A stretch of DNA of 64,000 nucleotides from Petasospora fabianii (lineage: Eukaryota > Ascomycota > Saccharomycetes > Phaffomycetales > Wickerhamomycetaceae). The stretch spans positions 1,054,001 to 1,118,000 of the forward strand of contig CP048717.1 in assembly GCA_022641835.1 (NCBI GenBank). Direction: 5' to 3'. A program made the position numbers and the translations under genes. Below are positions 40,081 through 49,020 of this stretch, in pieces. Every line of letters begins with the position of its first letter. Positions within the stretch are counted from its first letter, which is position 1. The notes beneath the pieces are model-generated. The model was not told the origin of the DNA. It searched no databases and saw nothing but the letters and a program-made list of their open reading frames with translations.

Positions 40081-41613
40081 ATGTCTACCGACCAAAAGAT
40101 GGTTGATATTGAAAAGGCCTCGTCAGTTGACGGTCAGGACCTTTATATGGGTGAATCATCTGAAGGTTCCCAAACTGAAACTAAGTTATCATTCTTTGAT
40201 AGTCTTGCTTCTGTTCTTCATGCTGAGAAGAAAGGTATCGAGAGAGTTACAGAAGAAGAAAGAGATCCAAATGAAACTGTCTTCTCTTCAGCTTCTATGT
40301 GGTTCTCTGCAAACATGGTTATCGCATCAATGTCCCTTGGTATGCTTGGTCAATCCATCTTTGGTATCTCCTTTTGGCAATCTTTCTTTGTTATTATCTT
40401 CTTTAACATTATCGGTTTGATCCCTGTGGCCTTCTTCTCCATGTTTGGTCCAGAATTTGGTCTTAGACAAATGATCTTGTCTCGTTACTTGACTGGTGTC
40501 CTTGCTATGAGAATCTTTGCCTTCATCACTGCAGTTGCTTGTGTTGGTTGGGGTGCTGTTAACATTATGGTTTCTGCTCAATTGCTTAACATGGTTAATA
40601 GACCACATAACTTACCACCTTGGGCTGGTTGTCTTATCCTTGTCATCTCTACTATCGTTGTCTCTTTGTTTGGTTATAAAGTTGTTCATCTTTATGAAAA
40701 ATGGGCTTGGTTACCAAATTTGTTTGTGTTCCTCGTGTTCATTGCTCAAATTGCCAAATCTGGTGATTTCACTGGTGGTGGTTTCCCAAATAATGGTCAA
40801 GCTACAATCGCTGGTGTCTTATCCTTTGGTGGTACTATCTATGGTTTCGCTACAGGTTGGACAACTTATGCTGCTGATTACACAGTTTACGTGAGACATG
40901 ATTATCCAAAATGGAAAATCTTTGTTGGCTTGTCACTTGGTCTCTTTACCCCATTGGTGTTCACCCAGGTTTTAGGTGCTGCTTGTTACTCTGGTGTTTA
41001 CCAAAATGAAACTTGGATGGAGTATTACACTGAACATTCTGCTGGTGGGTTGATGTATGCTATGCTTTCTGTTAATGCTCTTGGTGGATTTGGTCAATTC
41101 TGTTCTGTCTTACTTGCTATGTCTACTGTGGCAAACAACATTCCAAACATGTATACCATCTCTTTCTGTCTTCAATCATTCTGGTCTCCATTATCCAAAG
41201 TTCCAAGAATTGTTTGGACTCTTGTTGGTAACTTTTTAACATTGGCCATTTGTATCCCAGCTTATTACCATTTTGAAGAAGTTATGGATAACTTTATGAA
41301 CTTGATTGGTTACTATTTGGCCATTTACGAAGCTATCTCACTCTCTGAACACTTTATCTATAGAAGAGGTTTCAAAGGTTATGATATCTCAATTTGGGAT
41401 GATAAATCCAAATTACCAATTGGTATCGCTGGTACTATTGCCTTTTGCTTTGGTGTCTTTGGTGCAGTGATGGGTATGGATCAAGTTTGGTATATGGGTG
41501 AAATCTCAAAGAGAATCTCTGGTGCTGATATTGGATTTGAATTATCTTTTTCATTTGCCTTTGTCACTTTTAACATTGCTCGTCCACTTGAACTTAAGTA
41601 CTTTGGTCGTTAA
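40081..41613 (+). CDS. FCY2: Purine-cytosine permease (FCY2 family)
   Basis: This 510-residue NCS1-type nucleobase transporter of the plasma membrane has about twelve membrane spans between residues 75 and 500. Family marks include ERVTEEERDPNETVFSSASMWFSANM at the start of the membrane domain, FGPEFGLRQMILSRY and GFATGWTTYAADYTVY (substrate region). Later come MYTISFCLQSFWSP and NLIGYYLAIYEAISLSEHFIYRRGF. S. cerevisiae has FCY2, FCY21 and FCY22; I cannot say which this matches beyond the FCY2 type. The N-terminus is acidic and soluble, with lysines that may serve ubiquitination. Strong codon bias suggests abundant expression. Confidence 0.94.
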   Translation: MSTDQKMVDIEKASSVDGQDLYMGESSEGSQTETKLSFFDSLASVLHAEKKGIERVTEEERDPNETVFSSASMWFSANMVIASMSLGMLGQSIFGISFWQSFFVIIFFNIIGLIPVAFFSMFGPEFGLRQMILSRYLTGVLAMRIFAFITAVACVGWGAVNIMVSAQLLNMVNRPHNLPPWAGCLILVISTIVVSLFGYKVVHLYEKWAWLPNLFVFLVFIAQIAKSGDFTGGGFPNNGQATIAGVLSFGGTIYGFATGWTTYAADYTVYVRHDYPKWKIFVGLSLGLFTPLVFTQVLGAACYSGVYQNETWMEYYTEHSAGGLMYAMLSVNALGGFGQFCSVLLAMSTVANNIPNMYTISFCLQSFWSPLSKVPRIVWTLVGNFLTLAICIPAYYHFEEVMDNFMNLIGYYLAIYEAISLSEHFIYRRGFKGYDISIWDDKSKLPIGIAGTIAFCFGVFGAVMGMDQVWYMGEISKRISGADIGFELSFSFAFVTFNIARPLELKYFGR

Positions 41614-42238
41614 TCTTTTCTCTTTGAATCCATGATTAATTTGTTCGTTGGTTTTACTTTGTCTATTCTCTTGTCCATTCTCTTGTCCATTCTCTCTTTA
41701 ACTATAAGCTGAGCCATTACGTGATCGTTTCAGTGTTATTAAGATACTGATTCGTGGCTCGTTTTATCTTTTTTTATAATCTCTTTAGATTTAATGATAC
41801 ATCTCTTTGAATATGTGTTGTAGACATCTCTTTGTATTATGTTGTAGATGATGATTTAGTATCATGTTTGGATAAGATATGCACAATACCTGCGTCATAA
41901 TACGCTAACGTTTCTTATGCATACGGTCATAATACAGTCCAACGTCCATGATAACAATTACCACTCTTGATATCAAACACCATGAGAAGTCAGTCAATAG
42001 CTTGGAAGGATATTGTGTATGCCTTATTCACAATAGTGTATAGACCCTCTAAGATCAAACAGCTCTTCTATATAGAATAGTATAACTCAATCAAACAACT
42101 ACAAACTGTTAAGAACTGAATTTTATTTTCCAAACTATATCAAACTCTTCTTTTTTTTTTGTTTTTCTGTTTAAAAATGTATCAATCAAAGCATATATCC
42201 ATAAAAGTGTTTTGTTTAAGCCAAAGAAGCCAGACAAA
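41614..42238. other. Convergent 3' spacer FCY2 / GCN4
   Basis: This 625-bp AT-rich spacer holds both 3' ends. A short tandem CTCTTGTCCATT repeat (about 41662-41695) follows FCY2, and the word GTAGACATCTCTTTG or close variants recurs near 41800-41845. No ORF or RNA gene was seen. Confidence 0.5.
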
Positions 42239-43102
42239 TTAATGCTGACCAAGTAAAGCTCTCAATCTTAAAACTTCAGCTTCCAACTCCTTGTTTCTAG
42301 AAACAAGATCATCAACTTTCTCCTCGAGTTGGTACATACGTTCCATCTTTCTAGCTCTAGAACGTCTAGCAGCTTCAGTGTTTCTAGCACGTTTAGCAGC
42401 AACAGGATCAGAGTTATCAACAACAATTGGAGTCAAAGGAGCAGTTCTTTGCTTTCTGTTATAAGCAGTAACACCAAATTCATCAACTTCATGGGTAGAA
42501 GAAGACAAACGTTTACCAGATGGTTGAGACAAGTCAGCCTCTGAGGAAGAACGTTTGGTGCCACAAGAAGCTGTCTCAAACAATGGTGAAGAGACAATAG
42601 ACTCTGGAGTTGGAGCAGAAGCAGAAGCGGAAGCAGTAGCTGTAGCTGTAGCAACTGGAGTTGGAATTGGAGCTGGCTTTTCCTCCTTAACAGGGATTTC
42701 CATCTCGCTTGGTTCAAATAGAGAAGTCCAGTTTGAAGAGTCAATTTCGACATCGTCAAACATTGGAGTTGATTCAACTAAAGATGGACTAAAGATGGAC
42801 TCAACAATAGAAGAGTGCAACTGAAGTGGAGTAACAGTACCAACGGAAGGACTCAACTCTGGAACTTCAAGCTTATCAAGACCAAGAGCTGGGAAATCAA
42901 TCTCCTCAGTCTTAACAAAGCGAGAAAAGACAGATTCACCAAGAACCTGTCTTGGTTTGGAGTTCATCTCCATAGTGGAGGAAGCGGTAAACATATTTTG
43001 GGACTCAGCAGCGGTATCAAACATTTCAAACAAAGTTGCAGTAGTAGAAGTAGAATCAGTGTAGTTTTTCATAGCAGTAGTAGCAGTAGTAGCAGTAGAC
43101 AT
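42239..43102 (-). CDS. GCN4: bZIP general-control activator GCN4
   Basis: This 287-residue transcriptional activator of amino-acid biosynthesis has a C-terminal DNA-binding domain almost identical to Gcn4. KRARNTEAARRSRARKMERM forms the basic region and a leucine zipper ends in LRLRALLGQH. An acidic activation region includes DDVEIDSSNWTSLFEPSEMEI, equivalent to the central acidic activation domain with its WTxLF-type motif. A Ser/Ala/Thr/Pro spacer follows, and a Thr-rich N-terminus precedes it. The phosphodegron-like TPLTP (before the bZIP) fits the rapid turnover known for Gcn4. The gene has a leader with six tiny uORFs, the hallmark of Gcn4 translational control. Confidence 0.97.
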   Translation of the reverse strand: MSTATTATTAMKNYTDSTSTTATLFEMFDTAAESQNMFTASSTMEMNSKPRQVLGESVFSRFVKTEEIDFPALGLDKLEVPELSPSVGTVTPLQLHSSIVESIFSPSLVESTPMFDDVEIDSSNWTSLFEPSEMEIPVKEEKPAPIPTPVATATATASASASAPTPESIVSSPLFETASCGTKRSSSEADLSQPSGKRLSSSTHEVDEFGVTAYNRKQRTAPLTPIVVDNSDPVAAKRARNTEAARRSRARKMERMYQLEEKVDDLVSRNKELEAEVLRLRALLGQH

Positions 43103-43161
43103 TTTCTTAATAAAATCTGGGATAGATATTGTAATATTGTTTTCTCAAAAGAAGGGGGCGA

Positions 43162-43416
43162 TTAGCGCGTCATGATGGACGGTAGTAGTATATTATTTCA
43201 CGGGGACATCTTGGAAGGGAAGTCGTTTTAAAAAACGGGTAGATAGAGATCTGGTGGGGATCTAATTTATTTCATTCTTTCATTCTTGGGGGAGAGATGG
43301 GGGTAGGGGACTCTTAAAGAGACTTTAGACAAACTTTTCTTTCACGGGCTCATGATTAATCGTTTGTTTTGTTATTACTGGGTGGACACACAGGGGGGAA
43401 TCGTTTAGAAGCACAT
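43162..43416 (-). promoter_or_regulatory. GCN4 leader with six mini-uORFs
   Basis: Read on the minus strand, every ATG between the TATA box and GCN4 opens a frame of only two or three codons. In 5'-to-3' order they are MCF (43405-43416), MSP (43342-43353), MKE (43272-43283), MK (43267-43275, overlapping the previous), MSP (43198-43209) and MTR (43162-43173). Both MSP frames end CCG-TGA. S. cerevisiae GCN4 has four such uORFs, of which the inhibitory 3 and 4 end in Pro CCG before the stop. The last stop lies about 59 nt before the GCN4 ATG, and none overlaps it. The arrangement implies reinitiation-based control by eIF2 phosphorylation. Confidence 0.85.
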
Positions 43417-43562
43417 CTTGACGTAGCGGTATAATTTGAACGAGATGTGAATTTGTAAACGGGTAGTGTATCGGCAGTAATTAGGAATGAAACTTGAAGA
43501 GAAAGAAGAAGAGAGGAAAAGGTGAATAGCCGCGCGGCTAATAAAAGGGCGGATTCTCTTGA

Positions 43563-43743
43563 TTATATACTTTTCGCGACAGCCGCCGCTGGTAAATTAA
43601 TAATTAAATAAAAAAAAAAAAAAAAAACTTAAATAATATGCGCGGGCCAATCAGATGCGACAACTGGGCGGGGATCACACATGGTAAGGGCCACTACACC
43701 TAAACACCTAAACACCAAAATAAAACCGTCACGAGTGACTCAT
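43563..43743. promoter_or_regulatory. GCN4 core promoter with Gcn4 site
   Basis: On the minus strand a TATATAA box lies at 43563-43569, 460 bp before the GCN4 ATG, with TTCGCGAC beside it (43573-43580). A poly-A tract at 43611-43627 and CTAAACACC repeats near 43699-43716 follow. TGACTCAT, a perfect Gcn4 site, is at 43736-43743, about 170 bp upstream of the TATA box. Transcriptional autoregulation is a possibility. Confidence 0.55.
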
Positions 43744-44257
43744 TTAAGATAGGCTTAGATTTTGGTTATTTATGTATTGTGTATTGTCATGTTTGATGGT
43801 TTACATGAGTAGATTCTTAGAATCTTAGGTTTGTACTGTCTTAGTGTTTATATGAATATAACAACTTAGGATTACTCCCCGTTGTATCATCAGACGTAAT
43901 CTGAGGCGGCCATAGTCCACCGCCGGTGCCGGAGATGTGTCCTGTGATGTTCTGTACCAAAGAACGCGCCGTTGCAGGAGCATTCTCCCCACTTAGAGAG
44001 TAGAGCTGTAGAGGTGTTAGAGCGTAGAGCTGTAGAGTTGTAGAGTTGTAGAGTTGTAGAGCTGTAGACCGATAAGGCAAGTATTGGGTTTCTGTTTATG
44101 TGCTGGTTTGGAGACTTGGTAGTTGGTTGTGTTCTATGTAAGCTTTACCTACGCTTCTTCATTACGGATATAGATGTACAGTAAACAGATTAAGTGAACC
44201 TAAACCAAAGGAAACTATGTATATGCAATAGTTGTAAACCAGCAAGACATCCATGTC
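43744..44257. other. Spacer between GCN4 promoter and cytochrome b5-like gene
   Basis: No convincing gene. A 79-codon open frame on the minus strand (43841-44080) has no ATG, and a 52-codon ATG frame inside it (from 43983) has poor codon use. The section 44001-44070 is a minisatellite. Confidence 0.45.
44001..44070. repeat. GTAGAGTT microsatellite
   Basis: Perfect 8-bp units GTAGAGTT occur at about 44033-44056, flanked on both sides by decayed copies (GTAGAGCT, GTAGAGGT). The reverse complement AACTCTAC is the same unit repeated at 19965-19991 just before the small membrane protein gene. Confidence 0.8.
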
Positions 44258-44947
44258 TCAATAATCATCCCATTTACGTTTCTCAAGTTTATAATAGGCC
44301 AGAGCTGCAAGTAATGCACCTAATGCAAGAATTATAATCAAATGTTCATCTTTTATCGTTTGTTTCTTCTTCTTTTGTTTCCTTAATCGTATCTTTTTGA
44401 AATATTCACTCTCACCAAGACTTACATTCTCAACTTGTCCAGTAATTGAATTCTTTATAGCTCCATCACCATTAATTGGACCACTAGTATATTCCCATGT
44501 TGGTGATAATGAAGATCTTCTACCAAGTTGCCCTGAATCTGTTATAACTCCACCCATAACAGATGAATCTAATGCACCATCTTCATCAACTATACCAACA
44601 AATAATGGATCAAGCATTAAGACCGAATCTCTTGAATGACCAACTTCATCAAATGCAATAGTGGCATCCATACCACCACAATCTAATAAGACTTCTGCAC
44701 CACCAGGATGTGAATCTATAACTGAAGTAGCATCATAAACATTACCATGAAGTACCATCCAAAGATCAGTTGGAGTATTATGTTTAGAAATTTGATCATA
44801 TGAATATGTTCGTACCGTTCCTGATGTTCGTGTTGTGTTGTTAAGGATATGTTCTTGATACTCCCGTCTTTTCTTCTTCGTATTCGTCGTAGTCTTATGT
44901 ACAGGTGTCTCATGTACTTGTTCTATACTGGGCGTTTTAGAGAACAT
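44258..44947 (-). CDS. Cytochrome b5-like tail-anchored protein
   Basis: This 229-residue protein has a heme-binding cytochrome b5 domain at about residues 47-120: YSYDQISKHNTPTDLWMVLHGNVYD, the HPGG axial-ligand motif in DSHPGGAEVLL and the second heme histidine in DEVGHS. A Ser/Gly-rich linker, a basic stretch (RLRKQKKKKQ) and a C-terminal membrane anchor (LIIILALGALLAALAYY) follow, then a short Lys/Arg tail. It is almost twice as long as typical Cyb5 (120 residues) because of its N-terminal extension and linker. The electron-transfer partner is unknown; ER or outer mitochondrial membrane location is inferred from the tail. I start at the ATG at 44947; the longer frame begins with GTG. Confidence 0.85.
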   Translation of the reverse strand: MFSKTPSIEQVHETPVHKTTTNTKKKRREYQEHILNNTTRTSGTVRTYSYDQISKHNTPTDLWMVLHGNVYDATSVIDSHPGGAEVLLDCGGMDATIAFDEVGHSRDSVLMLDPLFVGIVDEDGALDSSVMGGVITDSGQLGRRSSLSPTWEYTSGPINGDGAIKNSITGQVENVSLGESEYFKKIRLRKQKKKKQTIKDEHLIIILALGALLAALAYYKLEKRKWDDY

Positions 44948-45473
44948 GGTGCAAAGCTTTATGCTAAGCTGAGTGGTAGATGGTGTACTGAAGCTTGATG
45001 GATTATTGTGAATCACAGAAGTCTGGGATAGGATCAGGTGGTAAGTGATAGTATGAGGGTATCAAAGATATATCAAAGTCGACAATGTGATCTGTGGCAA
45101 GGCAAACCAAGATGTATAGATGATAGTTGTGATTATGAGGGGGAGTACTCTGTGAAAGGTCTTTGAAAGATCTGTGGATAAAAGCAATCAAAACACCCAC
45201 AAACAAAACAAATGCAGATAAAAGGAACAAAAGAGAAGAATCAATAACAGCCTGATGACTATATCAAACAATCAGATACTGTTAAGTAATGAAGTAAGTA
45301 AGTCCAACTATACAGAGGCTCGAAAAAGTTGACAGCGTCGCGACCCCGCGAAATCCAAAACGCGAACTTTCAACTGAATTTATCGGCCACATATTCAACA
45401 TCAACATAGTTTTGTCACTCTTGGAGTGTGGATCAACTGGTCGGAGTTGCAGATAACTAGTCCTTAGCTGATC
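44948..45473. promoter_or_regulatory. Divergent promoter, cytochrome b5-like gene / AGE2
   Basis: This 526-bp region contains a cluster of CGCGA words near AGE2 (TCGCGAC at about 45338, CCGCGAAA at about 45347, ACGCGAAC at about 45360), related to the TTCGCGAA palindrome found elsewhere. An ACACCCACAAAC lies at about 45194-45205. A 75-codon open frame on the minus strand has no ATG. Confidence 0.45.
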
Positions 45474-46538
45474 ATGAGCAGACGTTCCAACGATAAGAAC
45501 CAACAGATCCTTAAGGCTTTGCTTAAGGAGCAAGGAAATGGCACCTGTGCTGATTGTAAGACAGCCACTCATCCTCGTTGGGCTTCATGGAACTTGGGTA
45601 TATTCATCTGCATTCGTTGTTCAGGTATTCATCGTTCAATGGGGACACACATCTCTCGTGTTAAGTCTGTTGATCTTGATACGTGGACCGATGAACAAGT
45701 TGCTTCGATGGTGAAATGGGGTAACAATAAGGCTAATGTGTTTTGGGAGGCTAAACTACCAGGTGGAAGTCATACACCAGATGGATCCAAGATTGAAAAT
45801 TTCATTAGAACAAAGTATGATATGAAAAAATGGGCTGCTTCTACTACAGTGCCAGATCCTTCCTCTATTCAAGTTAATGGTACATCTTCTCAGACCTCCA
45901 CCACGGGTTCCACTGGGTTCCCTGCCCCTCCTACCAAGTCCACCCCACAACAGGATAACAGAAGATCACTTAATGCAAATCTTTTGGATCTTGAGTTTGG
46001 CTCTCCAATTGCAGCTCCTAACTATAGTAACTCTACACAGTCACTCCCACAATCCAGAAACCTTTCACCACAACTCACTTCTGGATCCACTTCAACCTCC
46101 AATTACCCATCCAACAGTAACATCACCGCAACAGCTACAACCCACACCCATAACAATAACACTGGTAACTCAACTCAATCTCTTCCACAACAACCACAGC
46201 GTGATGGTCTTAAGAAATCTATTCTGTCCCTATACTCTACACCAATGGCATCTTCATCCACCCCTAACTTCCCAATGAGATCTAACAATACAACACCAGC
46301 ATCTACCCAATCTTTCAACACATCCAATAACTCTACGCTGGCCGGTCTCAACTTTGGTTCCTCCAATAACATTTATGCTAATTCTACATCTAGTACCCCT
46401 TCTGCTAACCAATGGGCTGATCTATCATCAAACAATACAGCTTTCAATTCATCTAATGTTTGGGCATCTTCTTCAACCCCACAACAGCAAAAGAGTAATG
46501 GTCTCGATGATGATTTGTTTAAGAATGTCTGGAATTGA
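45474..46538 (+). CDS. AGE2: ArfGAP AGE2
   Basis: This 354-residue Arf GTPase-activating protein acts at the trans-Golgi. The N-terminal ArfGAP zinc finger has cysteines at about 25, 28, 46 and 49 (CADC...HPRWASWNLGIFICIRC), and the arginine finger is about Arg54 in GIHRSMG. THISRVKSVDLDTWTDEQV and GNNKANVFWEAKLPGG follow, as in Age2/SMAP proteins. The C-terminal two-thirds are low complexity (Ser, Thr, Asn, Gln), with short LLDLEF-like and SSNVWASS motifs that may bind clathrin or adaptors. It is longer than the 298-residue S. cerevisiae protein through this tail. Confidence 0.94.
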   Translation: MSRRSNDKNQQILKALLKEQGNGTCADCKTATHPRWASWNLGIFICIRCSGIHRSMGTHISRVKSVDLDTWTDEQVASMVKWGNNKANVFWEAKLPGGSHTPDGSKIENFIRTKYDMKKWAASTTVPDPSSIQVNGTSSQTSTTGSTGFPAPPTKSTPQQDNRRSLNANLLDLEFGSPIAAPNYSNSTQSLPQSRNLSPQLTSGSTSTSNYPSNSNITATATTHTHNNNTGNSTQSLPQQPQRDGLKKSILSLYSTPMASSSTPNFPMRSNNTTPASTQSFNTSNNSTLAGLNFGSSNNIYANSTSSTPSANQWADLSSNNTAFNSSNVWASSSTPQQQKSNGLDDDLFKNVWN

Positions 46539-46968
46539 AAAATTTGTTTGTCATCCTCTTCTTTAAGGCAGATATTTGTGGTTTCTCCAATCATGATTTG
46601 CATATTATGGCGTATGGGTTTTGTTGATGAGGTGGTTTCGTAATTGAATAGATGAATCTTGAGTAGCTAATGTAGATGAAATGACCGGCTTAGGCCAGTC
46701 CTATGGTGTTTATGACGCTGGATAATGTCACAGAATATCCTCAGATGGTATTGTTAATGGTATCACCTAGTCTATTAGTGTTGATTGTGCCTTTGACTCA
46801 ACACATTGCCATATGAAACTGAACCATATAATCTGAACCATATGAGCTGAATTATGCACATAGATTGAGATGAATGATATTAACTTTAATGATTACTTAG
46901 CACTCCTTTTATCCTGTTAAGATCAACTTAGTAAAAGAAATGATTATCACTACCCCGTTTTCTAGACT
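46539..46968. other. Spacer 3' of AGE2
   Basis: AT-rich DNA with no ORF. It contains small direct repeats such as TGAACCATAT (about 46823 and 46838) near its end. No trace of a second oxidoreductase gene is visible here despite the duplicated promoter-like DNA that follows. Confidence 0.4.
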
Positions 46969-47240
46969 TCTTCTAAATTTAAAATTTTTTTTAACATGAA
47001 ACCTCGAATTTAAAGCTTTCAAGTATCACAAAAGTTCAATCAATATATTACTGATTTTTGAGAAATCTATGAACCTTGAAATCCCTAGTTATTGTTGAAT
47101 TATATAGACTCCAAGTTAACGAATGTATTAATCTGGTGTTTGGGTTTATGTGTTATGGGATGTCCGGGTGTTATAGTATAGTGATGAGACGTTAACCAGT
47201 TTGTTACTTTGCTACACTAATTTATTGATTCACTCAAGTT
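46969..47240. repeat. Promoter-like repeat, copy 1 (OYE 3' side)
   Basis: This stretch is a diverged direct copy of 48748-49020. Shared landmarks in the same order are CTTCTAAATTTAAAATTTTTT, a GTTATTGTTGAA-type word, and ATCTGGTGTTTGGGTTTATG (47131-47150). GATGTCCGGGTGTT (47159-47172) and TTGTTACTTTGCTACACTAATTT (about 47201-47223) then follow. Spacing between landmarks differs by under 10 bp. It lies between AGE2 and the 3' end of the oxidoreductase gene. Confidence 0.7.
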
Positions 47241-47349
47241 CTAATAGACTGTAAATTTATAGGCACTAAAAGATAAATGCAAATGTTACAATGTAAAGTT
47301 TCTATAATTCTTGGTTAGGGTCTTTCCCCCTTATAACCATGCCAAATAA

Positions 47350-48597
47350 TCATAAGGCATATGGAGATGGGTGGAATGGCCAAGTGTATGACCAAGAAGT
47401 GTTTACTCTAACACCAAGTTCATCAGCCCAAGCCCAAACGAGACCAGGGTTCTTCAAAAATCCAGATCCAACAAGTGTAAAATCGGCATCACCACTTTGC
47501 AAGATTTCTTCGGCAAGGGTTCCACTAGTGATACGACCCACGGTGGAAACTATCAATTTGTCACCAACGTGATCTTTAATGGCCTTGGCCAATTCTCTTT
47601 GGAACGCTGGACCCTTAGGACCTCTCTGTGGACTGTGATAGTTACCACCATCGGATACATCAAGGAAATCAACACCATGTTCAGCGAGAACATCGGCAAG
47701 CTTCTTTGACTGTTCAATGGTCCAGGCACCTTCGACATCGTCGGCCTTGTCTGTGGCAGAGATACGAACGAACAATGGATGATCTGGGGAGACAGTGGCA
47801 TCGACGATTTCAGTAAGGAATCTGATACGGTTCTCAAATGATCCACCGTATTCATCTGTTCTCTTGTTGGAAATACCACTGTAGAACTCAGTGATTAAGT
47901 ATCCATGAGCACCATGGATCTCAACGAAATCGAAACCAGCAATCTCATAGCATCTCTTTGCTGCCTTTCTGAAATCTTCAACAATTCCCTTAATTTCCTC
48001 CTTTGTCAATTCCTTTGGGGTAACGTATCTTCCCTCTTCCCATGCAATGGCAGATGGACCCACTGTACCTGTGGTATCAGCCCAACCTTGGTATTCCTTA
48101 CCAACAGCCTTACCCAAATGAATAGGCATAGCAAATCCAGACGCTTTTCTACCACCATGACCTAATTGACATCCAATCTTAACACCTTGAGAATGAGCAA
48201 AATCGACAATCTTCTTCAGATCTCTTGCCTGTGCATCGGTCCAAATTCCAAGGTCCTCTGGGGAAAGACGACCCTGTGGGTTAACTGCAGCGGCTTCGAT
48301 GATGATTAAACCTGGTGCTCTCAATGCCATGGCTCCATAGTGTGTCTGATGGAATTGCGTAGCATGGCCTGTGAGTTCACCAGAGTTTGGAGCGGAGTAT
48401 GTACACATTGGAGAGACACCAACACGGTTGGTCACTGTCATGTTTTTGATCTTGAGAGGAGTGAAAAGCTTTGGAGCTTTAGTAGCATCTTCAGAATCGT
48501 GAAGCTTTCCAGCTGGGAAGTCTCTTGGTTCAGGGATGAAGAAATCAGTGTGCTCTGATGGCTTAACAGCCCAAAAGTCAACGTTGTTCTTGGTCAT
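47350..48597 (-). CDS. Old Yellow Enzyme family NAD(P)H:flavin oxidoreductase (YqjM-like class)
   Basis: This 415-residue FMN ene-reductase belongs to the YqjM/class II-III branch rather than the classical yeast OYE2/OYE3 branch. FMN-site residues are visible in VGVSPMCTYSA (Cys/Tyr of the YqjM type, about residues 61-71). Others are GLIIIEAAAV, QLGHGGRKAS, the substrate-binding histidine pair in VEIHGAHGYLITEF (about 227-240), YGGSFENR and the phosphate-binding VSTVGRI. No targeting sequence is obvious. The physiological substrate is unknown; such enzymes reduce activated alkenes and may be detoxifying. Good codon bias. The gene is flanked by two related promoter-like segments (see 46969-47240 and 48748-49020). 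Confidence 0.93.
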   Translation of the reverse strand: MTKNNVDFWAVKPSEHTDFFIPEPRDFPAGKLHDSEDATKAPKLFTPLKIKNMTVTNRVGVSPMCTYSAPNSGELTGHATQFHQTHYGAMALRAPGLIIIEAAAVNPQGRLSPEDLGIWTDAQARDLKKIVDFAHSQGVKIGCQLGHGGRKASGFAMPIHLGKAVGKEYQGWADTTGTVGPSAIAWEEGRYVTPKELTKEEIKGIVEDFRKAAKRCYEIAGFDFVEIHGAHGYLITEFYSGISNKRTDEYGGSFENRIRFLTEIVDATVSPDHPLFVRISATDKADDVEGAWTIEQSKKLADVLAEHGVDFLDVSDGGNYHSPQRGPKGPAFQRELAKAIKDHVGDKLIVSTVGRITSGTLAEEILQSGDADFTLVGSGFLKNPGLVWAWADELGVRVNTSWSYTWPFHPSPYAL

Positions 48598-48747
48598 TAT
48601 GGCGTTGATTCACTCAGATATGTTATGGATGACTTATGGACCACCTATGGAATGGGGTGTGAGATGAGCCGGCATTGCGCAGGTACTTATACGTGCGGGC
48701 CATTAGTAATGAGCGCTGGGGTGCCGTGCATAAGATAACCTCAAAAG

Positions 48748-49020
48748 TTCTTCCAAAATTTAAACTTTTTTGAAATTAAGATCTGATTTAATAGCATTAA
48801 AGTAGACTAAAAAACTCCATCACTATATGCCTGATCCCTAAGAATAATGTAAACCCTTAAAAGATCCAGTTATCGTTTCTTTAGTTGAACATGTGTATAA
48901 ATCTGGTGTGTGGGTTTATGCGTTAGGGGGATGTCCAGGTGTTACTGTTTTTATGACGCAGGTGCACCTGCTTGCTACTTTCCTAATTTGATTTTATTTA
49001 GTGATTTACTTAGTTTCTTT
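48748..49020. repeat. Promoter-like repeat, copy 2 (OYE 5' side)
   Basis: This is the direct counterpart of 46969-47240, positioned 150-420 bp upstream of the oxidoreductase ATG. It carries the paired elements ATCTGGTGTGTGGGTTTATG (48901-48920) and GATGTCCAGGTGTT (48930-48943), both related to the Rap1-like motif. It is probably the working promoter of the gene. Confidence 0.7.

Noticed and set aside
43841-44080. 79-codon minus-strand open frame including the GTAGAGTT microsatellite
   Set aside because: It has no ATG, an upstream in-frame stop, and part of it is repeat; no convincing splice sites were found.
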